From the NCBI GenBank assembly GCA_964244885.1, contig CAXTKD010000017.1, forward strand, positions 1-64,000: DNA of 64,000 bases. Reading direction: 5' to 3'. Made by a program: the position numbers and the translations under genes. The stretch is from CAXTKD01 sp964244885. GTDB taxonomy: Bacteria; Pseudomonadota; Alphaproteobacteria; Sphingomonadales; Sphingomonadaceae. Below are positions 19,369-26,893 of this stretch, one piece after another; the first letter of the stretch is position 1, and each line of letters begins with the position of its first letter. Under the pieces are notes generated by a model, which was not told the DNA's origin, ran no database searches, and saw nothing but the letters and a program-made list of their open reading frames with translations.

Positions 19369-20283
19369 CTACTCGGCGGCAACCGCCATCGGCTCGCCCC
19401 ACAAGTGCCGACGGTAGGCGTCGAAGCAAGCGGCGCCGCAGGACAGGCGCATCAGCGCGCCCTCGGCGATGTAGCGCGCCGACTCCGGGAACTCGTCGAC
19501 CAGCGGCCACAGCACTTCGGCGTTCCACGCCTCGCTGTGCTTCACGTCGAGCACGGCATGGAGATCGAAGTAGAGCCGTTCCTTGTTGGACAGGCCGAGG
19601 CGCTTGAGGCCCGCCGCGACATGCGCCGAGCGGCCCGGGGCTGTAAGCTCGATCACACCGAGCGCGCCGATCGCGTGATAGGCGTAGCGGCGAGTCGTCG
19701 AGAAGGCGAGCATGGTGTTGGCGAGCGCCAGGCTCTGCCACTCGGTGGTGTCGATCGTCGGGCGCAGGTCGAGATTGGCGACCAGCGCATCCAGCATTGG
19801 GCCGTGCATGCCCTTGATGTTGCCGCGACCCATTTCGTCCCAATAGTTCGCCGCGAGCTCGATCTTGGCGCGCGGCGGCATCTTGACCTGCGCCATCGCG
19901 ACGAGATCGTCGAAGCCCGCCTCGCCGGCGGCCTCCTGTGTCAGGAACCAGCGCATCTCGTCGCGGGTCGCGGTCTCGGCGAGCCACGGGAAGAGCGCGT
20001 CGTTCTGGCCCGGGCCGACATGCTTCAGATGCTCGAACCAGGCGACGAAGGCGTCGGGAGTCGTCGGCGCGTCCGACACCTGATCGGCAACGGCGGCACG
20101 CGCGCTCTCGATCCAGCGCCCTTCCGCCTTCCGCATCGCGCAGTCCTCGTCGAGCTCGGCCGCCCAGTCGGCATGCGGCACGGCGACCGCCAGCCGGCGG
20201 CGGTTGAAGCGCGACAGGCGGCGGTGAAAGGCGGCGGGATCGCCCGCGTGAAAAGCGGGAGATGACGAAAAGTTGATTTGCAT
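19369..20283 (-). CDS. Haem-oxygenase-like iron-containing redox protein
   Basis: 304 residues from ATG 20283. The helical pattern and the residues in FLTQEAAGEAGFDD, YWDEMGRGNIKGMHG and FDLHAVLDVKHSEAW match the haem-oxygenase-like diiron group (Haem_oxygenas_2 type), where Glu, Asp and His side chains bind two irons. The reaction is unknown; relatives oxidise amino or fatty acids or make small metabolites. It lies 53 bp after the hybrid kinase gene on the same strand. A perfect FNR-type box overlaps the proposed start, which leaves the true start uncertain. Confidence 0.72.
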   Translation of the reverse strand: MQINFSSSPAFHAGDPAAFHRRLSRFNRRRLAVAVPHADWAAELDEDCAMRKAEGRWIESARAAVADQVSDAPTTPDAFVAWFEHLKHVGPGQNDALFPWLAETATRDEMRWFLTQEAAGEAGFDDLVAMAQVKMPPRAKIELAANYWDEMGRGNIKGMHGPMLDALVANLDLRPTIDTTEWQSLALANTMLAFSTTRRYAYHAIGALGVIELTAPGRSAHVAAGLKRLGLSNKERLYFDLHAVLDVKHSEAWNAEVLWPLVDEFPESARYIAEGALMRLSCGAACFDAYRRHLWGEPMAVAAE

Positions 20284-20286
20284 CAA
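20273..20286. promoter_or_regulatory. Perfect FNR/FixK-type box
   Basis: The sequence TTGATTTGCATCAA matches TTGAT-N4-ATCAA at all ten fixed positions. It overlaps the ATG of the haem-oxygenase-like gene. It could mediate repression, could activate from a downstream start, or could be chance. Confidence 0.45.
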
Positions 20287-20336
20287 TGACCTGCGTGATC
20301 GAAGGGCCGGTTTGGCCGATTTTTCGAGTCAACGGC

Positions 20337-22598
20337 TTATGGCGACGCCGGTTCCGCGAGAGCGCGGCCAAGCGCGGCGAGCAGCGCCGCGTCGTCGAAC
20401 GGCTTCAGGATGCGCGGCCGGCCGCGCAGGTGTGGGGGCAGAATCGTCTCATCGCCATAGCCGGTGGCGAAGGCGAACGGCACGCCGAGCGCCGCCAGCC
20501 GGTCGGCCAGCGGAAAGACCATTTCGTCGCCAAGATTGACGTCGAGCAGCGCCGCATCGGGGTTGCCCTCGTCGACGGACGCCATCGCCTCACCGAGCGA
20601 CAGGAAGGGTCCGACGACGGCGGCGCCCGCCGCGCGCACCTGGGCGGCTGTCGCCTCGGCGATGATCGGCGCGTCCTCGACGACGAGGATGCGGCGGCCG
20701 GCGAGGCTGACGGGCGGCGGGGACTCGCCGGCCTTGGCCACCGGCGCGGGCGGCGCGACGCCGGCCTGGCCGATCCGCGATAGCGGCAGGGTGATCCGGC
20801 AGCTCAGGCCGCCGGCGGCGTAGTCGAGGTCCAGCGTACCGCCGAATTCATTGCGGATCACGCGCTCGGTCATCACCGAGCCGAAGCCGCGCCGCGACGG
20901 CGGGCCCGCGACCGCGGGGCCGCCGCTCTCCCGCCAGTCGAGCGTCAGGGTGTCGGCGCCGGTCCCCCATGCGACCGAAACCTGGCCGCCGCGCGCCGAC
21001 AGCGCGCCATATTTGGCGGCGTTGGTGGCGAACTCGTGCAGCGCCAGCGACAGCGACAGCGCGGCGCGCGGAACGAGGCGAATTTCAGGGCCTTCGAGCC
21101 GCGCTCGCTCGACGCCATAGGGCTGGAGCTCCTCCTCGATCAGGCCCTTCAAGGACGCGCCTTCCCAGCGGTTGCGCGCCAGCATCGAATGCGCGCGCGC
21201 CATCGCCTGGACGCGGCCCTTCAGCGTCTCGGCGAGCTCGGGGACGCTGGTCTTGTCGGTCGCGGTGCGGGTGATCAGCGCCTGGATCGTCGCGAGGATG
21301 TTCTTCACCCGGTGGTCAAGCTCGGCCATCAGCAGCTTCTGCCGCTCCTCGTCGCGGCGGCGGGCGGTGACGTCGAGCGCGATGCCGGACAGCGACGGCG
21401 GCTCGCCGGGCCGGGTGGTCGAGCGGCCCCGCGCCAGCACGTGTCGGGTCGTCCCGTCGGGCAGCGGCACGCGATATTCAAGCTCATAGTCGCGCTCGCC
21501 GCGCAGCGCCGCCCCGGCGGCTTCGACCATCGCCTCGCGGTCGTGGGGGTGAACCGCTTGGGCCAAGTCGCCGCTGTCGGCGATCGGCCGGCCGTAGAAG
21601 GCCTCCACATCGCCGAACGGGCGGATCCGGCCATGCCCCGCCGAATATTCCCAGCCCACCATCCCCGCCGCGTCGAGCGCGAAGTCGAAGCGCTGGCGCG
21701 CGGCGCGCAGCGCCTCGAGCGAGCGGCGCTCGTCGGCGACCTCGGCCAGAAGGCCGATGATCAGGCTGGTGATGATGATGAATTGCTGGGCGAGCAGGAT
21801 CGCCTCCCAGATGCCCGAGGTGATCACGCCGAATGGGCCAAGGCCGTTGATCGTGCCGATCACCGCGGCGACCGCGACGATCAGCATGGCGGCGGTCGAC
21901 CCGCGCGCCCGGAAAGCAAGCGCCGACCAGATCAGCAACGGATAGAGATGCCAGGTGCGAAGCGGCGACATGTCGCCGCTTAGAAACACCGGCCAGCACA
22001 GCAGCGCGATCGCGCCGAGGACCGCGATCAGGTGGATGCGCGCGGCCGCCGGCATCGGCCGCGCCCCCGGACGGCGGCGCCGGAGCCAGGCGTCGAGGAA
22101 CGGCGTCACCACGACGATTCCGGCGAAATGGCCGAGGAAGCCGCCCGCGCCCATGCGAAGCGCGATGCCCGCCGTCAGCCCCGGCCGCCACAGCGCCGCC
22201 ACCCCCGCGACGGCCGCGAGCAGCGAGGCGCCGGCGATCACCGCGATCAACTGGCCGAACAGAGCGAGATTGGCGGTGCCCACGCCGGGCTGCGGGATGC
22301 GGCGCCGGAGCCACAGCGCGACCAGCGCGGCCGACGCGCCGTTGGCGAGCGCGATGAGCAGCGATGGCAGCGGGTCGACGCCGCGCAGGACGAAAGCCGG
22401 AAGCAGCCCCGTCGCGACCGCCCAGGCGGAGCGCAGCCCGAGACGGCGCACGCCGTAGAGCGCGATGCCCGCCGCCGGCCAGAACGGCAATGTGGCGGTG
22501 GCGCGATCCGCCCATCCCAGCCCAATCCACGCCGCGGCGAAGCAGGCGAGGCCGAGCAGCAGGTCCTGCCCGAGGATTTGCGCGCGCTTCACCATCAT
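20337..22598 (-). CDS. Hybrid HWE-family histidine kinase with MASE1 and receiver domains
   Basis: 753 residues from ATG 22598, which overlaps the lactonase stop (ATGA). Residues 1-290 form a MASE1-type multi-span membrane sensor (for example GFLGHFAGIVVVTPFLDAW). A PAS domain follows (about 300-415, including VGWEYSAGHGRIRPFGDVEA). The kinase core has the H-box ELDHRVKNILATIQAL and the HWE N-box ALHEFATNAAKYGALS, and the WRESGGP motif defines the HWE group. A C-terminal receiver (about 636-753) has the phospho-acceptor Asp in ALLDVNLGDE and the Lys in RILKPFDD. The signal is unknown. HWE kinases often feed general stress or light responses. Confidence 0.9.
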   Translation of the reverse strand: MMVKRAQILGQDLLLGLACFAAAWIGLGWADRATATLPFWPAAGIALYGVRRLGLRSAWAVATGLLPAFVLRGVDPLPSLLIALANGASAALVALWLRRRIPQPGVGTANLALFGQLIAVIAGASLLAAVAGVAALWRPGLTAGIALRMGAGGFLGHFAGIVVVTPFLDAWLRRRRPGARPMPAAARIHLIAVLGAIALLCWPVFLSGDMSPLRTWHLYPLLIWSALAFRARGSTAAMLIVAVAAVIGTINGLGPFGVITSGIWEAILLAQQFIIITSLIIGLLAEVADERRSLEALRAARQRFDFALDAAGMVGWEYSAGHGRIRPFGDVEAFYGRPIADSGDLAQAVHPHDREAMVEAAGAALRGERDYELEYRVPLPDGTTRHVLARGRSTTRPGEPPSLSGIALDVTARRRDEERQKLLMAELDHRVKNILATIQALITRTATDKTSVPELAETLKGRVQAMARAHSMLARNRWEGASLKGLIEEELQPYGVERARLEGPEIRLVPRAALSLSLALHEFATNAAKYGALSARGGQVSVAWGTGADTLTLDWRESGGPAVAGPPSRRGFGSVMTERVIRNEFGGTLDLDYAAGGLSCRITLPLSRIGQAGVAPPAPVAKAGESPPPVSLAGRRILVVEDAPIIAEATAAQVRAAGAAVVGPFLSLGEAMASVDEGNPDAALLDVNLGDEMVFPLADRLAALGVPFAFATGYGDETILPPHLRGRPRILKPFDDAALLAALGRALAEPASP

Positions 22599-23464
22599 CC
22601 CGCGAACGGCATTGCCGCGACTCCGACAGCGCCGGGCGCGTGGATTTCGAACAGGCCGCCCGCGAGCGGCTGCGCGCCGCGATCGACGCCGATGCTCGCC
22701 GAGGTGACGAACAGCCGGTCGAGCGCCGGCCCGCCGAACGCCGGGCGGGTCGGGCGCGCCACCGGCAGGCGGCGGGCGCCGATCCGGCGGCCTTGCGGAT
22801 CGAAGCGCCTGACCTCCCAGCCGTCCCACATCGCGATCCACAGGCAGCCGTCCGAATCGACCGTCATGCCGTCGGGATAGCCGCCTTCATGGCGGATGAA
22901 CTCGCGGCGGCTGGACAGCGAGCCGTCGCTCGCGAGATCGAAGGCGTAGGTCAGCTGGCGGCCCGAGTCGTTGTGATAGAGCGTGCGGCCATCGGGACTG
23001 AACGCCGGGCCGTTGGTCACCCTGTAGCCATCGTCCTGCCGGCTCCAGCCGCCCGCCGCGTCGAGCCGATAGAGCGCGCCGGTCGCCGCTTCTTCCGCGT
23101 CATCCATCGTACCGGCCCAGAAGCGCCCCTGGCCGTCGAGCGCGCCGTCGTTGAAGCGGTTGCCCGGCCGGTCGGGCTCGGGATCGCCCACAAGCTGGAA
23201 CGTCCCGGCGAGCGGGTCGACGAGCGCGAAGCCTTGCTCGCTCGCCGCGACGAAGCCGCCGGCGGCGCGGGGGGCGAGCGCGCCGATCCGGCACGGCGCC
23301 GTCCAGCTGCCGCGCTTGCCGCCTGCCGGATCGATCCAGTGGACGGCCGGCGCCTTGATATCGACCCACCACAGGCGGTCATCGCGCGCGTCCCACAACG
23401 CGCCCTCGCCGAGGATGGCGCGCGCGTCCCACAGGCAGGTCCAGTCGGTCACATCCTCGATCAT
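22595..23464 (-). CDS. SMP-30/gluconolactonase family lactonase
   Basis: 289 residues, a six-bladed beta-propeller lactonase. Metal-site signatures are present: Glu20 in ILGEGALWDARDD, Asn in TNGPAFSPDGRTLYHND, Asp in YPDGMTVDSDGCLWIAMWDG, and the NRFNDGALDGQGRFWAGTMD blade. It probably opens a sugar-acid lactone. It diverges, across 96 bp, from a dehydratase/kinase/aldolase operon for which a galactono- or similar lactonase would be the preceding step. That assignment is inferred from context. It is translationally coupled to the hybrid kinase. Confidence 0.88.
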   Translation of the reverse strand: MIEDVTDWTCLWDARAILGEGALWDARDDRLWWVDIKAPAVHWIDPAGGKRGSWTAPCRIGALAPRAAGGFVAASEQGFALVDPLAGTFQLVGDPEPDRPGNRFNDGALDGQGRFWAGTMDDAEEAATGALYRLDAAGGWSRQDDGYRVTNGPAFSPDGRTLYHNDSGRQLTYAFDLASDGSLSSRREFIRHEGGYPDGMTVDSDGCLWIAMWDGWEVRRFDPQGRRIGARRLPVARPTRPAFGGPALDRLFVTSASIGVDRGAQPLAGGLFEIHAPGAVGVAAMPFAG

Positions 23465-23498
23465 GATCGCAAGACTCGCACCGTTCGGCCTCGCCACG

Positions 23499-23512
23499 CA
23501 AGCGCGCGCTTG
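23499..23512. promoter_or_regulatory. Candidate operator palindrome in the divergent sugar-acid promoter region
   Basis: A perfect 14-bp palindrome, CAAGCGCGCGCTTG, lies midway between the two divergent starts (23464 and 23561). No repressor gene is nearby, so its role is inferred only from position and symmetry. Confidence 0.35.
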
Positions 23513-23560
23513 GCCGGAACGCTTCGCACTGACATAGGTTGGCCTGTTCAAGGAGACTGC

Positions 23561-25372
23561 ATGACCGACGGACCCGCAGGCGGCCAGCCGACCGATGGCC
23601 CCAAGAAGCCCGCCGCGAAGGCGGGGGCCGAGGTGCCGTCGAACGGCCGCCGCGACGAGCCTCGCGAATATCGCTCGACCCGGAGCTACGGCAAGCTCGA
23701 CAAGGACGGCTTCATCCACAGGAGCTGGATGAAGAACCAGGGCTTCCCCGACCACGTCTTCGATGGCCGCCCGGTGATCGGCATCTGCAACACCTATTCC
23801 GAGTTCAACCCCTGCCACAGCCACCTCCACGAGCTGGTCGAGGCAGTGAAGCGCGGCGTCTGGGAGGCGGGCGCGCTGCCGCTGGAATTCCCGGTGATGA
23901 GCCTCGGCGAGACTCAGATCCGGCCGACCGCGATGCTGTTCCGGAATCTCATGGCGATGGACGTCGAGGAGTCGATCCGCGGCTATGCGATGGATGGCGT
24001 CGTGCTGCTCGGCGGCTGCGACAAGAACACGCCGGCGATGCTGATGGGCGCCGCCTCGGTCGATCTGCCGGCGATGGTGATCTCCTCCGGCCCGATGCTC
24101 AACGGCAAGTACCGGGGCAAGGACATCGGCTCGGGCACCGACGTCTGGCGCTTTTCCGAAGACGTTCGCGCCGGCGTGATGACGATGGCGGAGTTCACCG
24201 CCGCCGAGGCGGGCATGTCGCGCTCGCGCGGCACCTGCATGACGATGGGGACCGCGAGCACGATGGCCTGCATCGTCGAGGCCATGGGCCTGTCCCTGCC
24301 CTATAACGGCACGCTTCCCGGTATCGACGCGCGGCGGCGCGCGATGGCGCATCTGACCGGCAACCGCATCGTCGAGCTGGTGCGCGCCGACGCCAAGTTG
24401 AGCGACGTGCTGACCCGGACGGCGTTCGAGAATGGCGTCCGCGCCTGCGCTGCGATCGGCGGATCGACCAACGCCGTCCTCCACCTGCTGGCGATCGCCG
24501 GGCGCGCGGGCGTCGAGCTGACGCTCGACGACTGGCAGCGCCTCGGCCGCGACGTGCCGCTGCTCATCGACCTGATGCCCTCCGGCCGCTTCCTGATGGA
24601 GGATTTCCAGTACGCCGGCGGCATGCCCGCGCTGATCGCCGAGCTGGGCGACATCATGGACCTGGACCACGTCGGCGTTTCCGGCCGATCCTTGCGCGAC
24701 ATTGCCGCCGAGGCGTGCAACGACAATCCCGAGGTTATCCGCACCCGCGACAATCCGCTGATGACGCATGGCGGCATCGCCGTCCTGCGCGGCAACCTGT
24801 CGCCCGATGGTGCTGTGATCAAGCCGGCGGCGGCGACGGCGAAGCTGCTCAAGCATCGCGGCCGCGCCGTGGTGTTCGAATCGATCGAGGACATGAAGGA
24901 CCGGCTCGACGACCCCGCGCTCGACGTCGATGAAAGCTGTGTTCTGGTGCTCAAGGGCTGCGGGCCGAAGGGCTATCCGGGGATGCCCGAGGTCGGCAAC
25001 ATGCCGCTGCCGCAGAAACTGCTGGAGAAGGGCGTGCGCGACATGGTCCGCATCTCGGACGCGCGGATGTCGGGCACCGCCTTCGGCACCGTCGTCCTCC
25101 ACGTCTCCCCCGAATCGAGCGCCGGCGGCCCGCTCGCCTTCGTCCGCGACGGCGACGAGATCAGCATCGATGTCGAGGCGGGGCTCCTGAACCTCGAGAT
25201 CGGCGGCGACGAGATGGCGGCGCGCCGCGAGGCCTGGGTGCCGCCGCCGAAGCAGTACGAGCGCGGCTGGTACGGCCTCTACGTCGACACCGTGACCCAG
25301 GCGCACGAGGGCGCGGACCTCAACTTCCTCAAGGGCGGCTCGGGCTCGCTCGTCACCCGCGAGTCGCACTGA
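23561..25372 (+). CDS. IlvD/Edd-family sugar-acid dehydratase (galactonate/arabinonate type)
   Basis: 603 residues from ATG 23561, with a strong AAGGAG five bases upstream. The frame is open much further back but overlaps the lactonase. IlvD/Edd dehydratases use an Fe-S cluster and Mg2+ to convert aldonates to 2-keto-3-deoxy acids. Cys/Asp signatures are GGCDKNTPAMLMGAASVD, GTCMTMGTASTM and GCGPKGYPGMPE. Context (DgoK and DgoA next) argues for D-galactonate, in place of the enolase-family DgoD of E. coli; arabonate or xylonate remain possible. The N-terminus carries an extra Pro/Lys/Ala-rich stretch of about 35 residues. It overlaps dgoK by one base (TGATG). Confidence 0.9.
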   Translation: MTDGPAGGQPTDGPKKPAAKAGAEVPSNGRRDEPREYRSTRSYGKLDKDGFIHRSWMKNQGFPDHVFDGRPVIGICNTYSEFNPCHSHLHELVEAVKRGVWEAGALPLEFPVMSLGETQIRPTAMLFRNLMAMDVEESIRGYAMDGVVLLGGCDKNTPAMLMGAASVDLPAMVISSGPMLNGKYRGKDIGSGTDVWRFSEDVRAGVMTMAEFTAAEAGMSRSRGTCMTMGTASTMACIVEAMGLSLPYNGTLPGIDARRRAMAHLTGNRIVELVRADAKLSDVLTRTAFENGVRACAAIGGSTNAVLHLLAIAGRAGVELTLDDWQRLGRDVPLLIDLMPSGRFLMEDFQYAGGMPALIAELGDIMDLDHVGVSGRSLRDIAAEACNDNPEVIRTRDNPLMTHGGIAVLRGNLSPDGAVIKPAAATAKLLKHRGRAVVFESIEDMKDRLDDPALDVDESCVLVLKGCGPKGYPGMPEVGNMPLPQKLLEKGVRDMVRISDARMSGTAFGTVVLHVSPESSAGGPLAFVRDGDEISIDVEAGLLNLEIGGDEMAARREAWVPPPKQYERGWYGLYVDTVTQAHEGADLNFLKGGSGSLVTRESH

Positions 25373-26250
25373 TGAAGTTCATCGCGGTCGACTGGGGCAC
25401 GAGCAACCGGCGCGCCTATGTCGTCGAGGACGGCAAGGTGACCGCCGAGCGCGAGGACGGCCTCGGCATCCTCGAAGTGCCGGCGGGCGGCTTCGAGGCG
25501 GCGGCGCACGGCATCATCGCCGGCTTCGGCGATCTCCCCGTGCTGATGGCGGGCATGGTCGGGTCGAACCGCGGCTGGGTCGAGGCGCCTTATTGCCCCG
25601 CCCCCGCCGGGCTCGACGATCTCGCGGGCGCCGTCCGCTGGATCGATTCGGGCAAGATCGGAATCGTGCCCGGCGTTTCCTATCTCGCCGGCCAGCGCGC
25701 CGACGTGATGCGCGGCGAGGAAACGCAGATCTTGGGCGGCGTGGCCTCGGGCGCGCTGCCCGCCGACAGCCTCGTCTGCCACCCCGGCACGCACAACAAG
25801 TGGATCGCGATCGAGGGCGGCCGGATCGCCGCCTTCCGCACCGTGATGACCGGCGAGATGTTCGCTCTGCTGAAGGGCCACAGCATCCTGAGCGACCTGC
25901 TGGGCGGCGAGGCCGACGCCGATTCGCCCGCCTTCGCCGCCGGAGTCGCGCACGGGCTGATGCGCGACGATCTGCTGTCGGAGCTGTTCGCGACCCGCGC
26001 CCGCGTTTTGCTCGGCGCCGCGGACAGGGCCGACGCGCCGTCGTACGTCAGCGGGCTGCTGTGCGGCGCCGACATCCGGGTCGGCCTCGACGACTGGCCG
26101 GAGACGGCGCAGGTCCACGTCGTCGGCCGGCCGTCGCTCACCGCCTTGAGCGCCGCCGGGCTTCGGCTGAGCGGCCGCCACGCCACAGAGCTCGACGGCG
26201 AGCTCGCGTTCATCGCCGGTCTAAGCGCCATCGCGGAGAAGGTTCTGTGA
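25372..26250 (+). CDS. dgoK: 2-dehydro-3-deoxygalactonokinase
   Basis: 292 residues. Phosphorylates 2-keto-3-deoxygalactonate with ATP in the De Ley-Doudoroff route. Family marks are the N-terminal IAVDWGTSNRRAYVV, the conserved AGMVGSNRGWVEAPYCPAPA, CHPGTHNKWI and VMTGEMFALLKGHSILSDLL. The length equals the family norm. Its start shares a base with the dehydratase stop, and its stop overlaps the GTG of dgoA, so the three are tightly coupled. Confidence 0.95.
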   Translation: MKFIAVDWGTSNRRAYVVEDGKVTAEREDGLGILEVPAGGFEAAAHGIIAGFGDLPVLMAGMVGSNRGWVEAPYCPAPAGLDDLAGAVRWIDSGKIGIVPGVSYLAGQRADVMRGEETQILGGVASGALPADSLVCHPGTHNKWIAIEGGRIAAFRTVMTGEMFALLKGHSILSDLLGGEADADSPAFAAGVAHGLMRDDLLSELFATRARVLLGAADRADAPSYVSGLLCGADIRVGLDDWPETAQVHVVGRPSLTALSAAGLRLSGRHATELDGELAFIAGLSAIAEKVL

Positions 26251-26885
26251 ACACAATCGACACCTTCCACGCGCATCTGAAGGACTGCCCGCTGATCGCC
26301 ATCCTGCGCGGCCTCCGGCCCGAGCAGGCGGCCGAGGTCGCCGAAGCGGTGCTGGAGGCGGGCTTCCGGATCATCGAGGTGCCGCTCAACTCCCCCGATC
26401 CGTTCGAGAGCATCGGGATCATCGCGCGCGATTTCGGCGCTTACGCCACGGTCGGCGCGGGCACGGTGCTCGATCCCGCCGATGTCGGGCGGGTGAAGGA
26501 CGCGGGCGGGGCGATCGTCGTGTCCCCCAACACCAATATCCCGGTGATCGAGGCGACGGTCGCCGCCGGCCTCGTCTCCGCCCCCGGCTACTTCACCCCG
26601 AGCGAGGCGTTCGCGGCGATCGCCGCCGGGGCGCACGCCATCAAGCTGTTCCCGGCGGAGGGCGCGTCGCCCGCCGTGGTGAAAGGGCAGCTCGCCGTGC
26701 TGCCGAAACATATCCCGCTGATCGTGGTTGGCGGCATCAAGCCGGACACCATGGCGCCCTGGGTGGAAGCGGGAGCGTCGGGCTTCGGGCTCGGTTCCGC
26801 GCTGTATCGCCCGGGCGATTCCGCCGCGACGGTGGCCAGCAACGCCCGCGCCTTCATCGACGGCCTCGCGGCCGCCAGGATTTAA
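26247..26885 (+). CDS. dgoA: 2-dehydro-3-deoxy-6-phosphogalactonate aldolase
   Basis: 212 residues from GTG 26247 (overlap GTGA with dgoK). Class I aldolase splitting KDPGal to pyruvate and glyceraldehyde 3-phosphate. Visible are CPLIAILRGLRPEQA, FRIIEVPLNSPDPFESI, the GAGTV segment, and the Schiff-base Lys in AIKLFPAEGASP, with VVGGIKPDTMAPWVEAGA following. The PLNSPDPF sequence favours the galactonate over the gluconate (Eda) branch. The open frame extends upstream across dgoK, but that is a shadow. Confidence 0.95.
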   Translation: MNTIDTFHAHLKDCPLIAILRGLRPEQAAEVAEAVLEAGFRIIEVPLNSPDPFESIGIIARDFGAYATVGAGTVLDPADVGRVKDAGGAIVVSPNTNIPVIEATVAAGLVSAPGYFTPSEAFAAIAAGAHAIKLFPAEGASPAVVKGQLAVLPKHIPLIVVGGIKPDTMAPWVEAGASGFGLGSALYRPGDSAATVASNARAFIDGLAAARI

Positions 26886-26893
26886 CGGAGCCC

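Noticed and set aside
22595..25369. 924-residue minus-strand frame joining the lactonase to a region antisense to the dehydratase
   Set aside because: Only the last 289 residues are the lactonase. The rest is antisense to a well-supported dehydratase with a strong ribosome-binding site.
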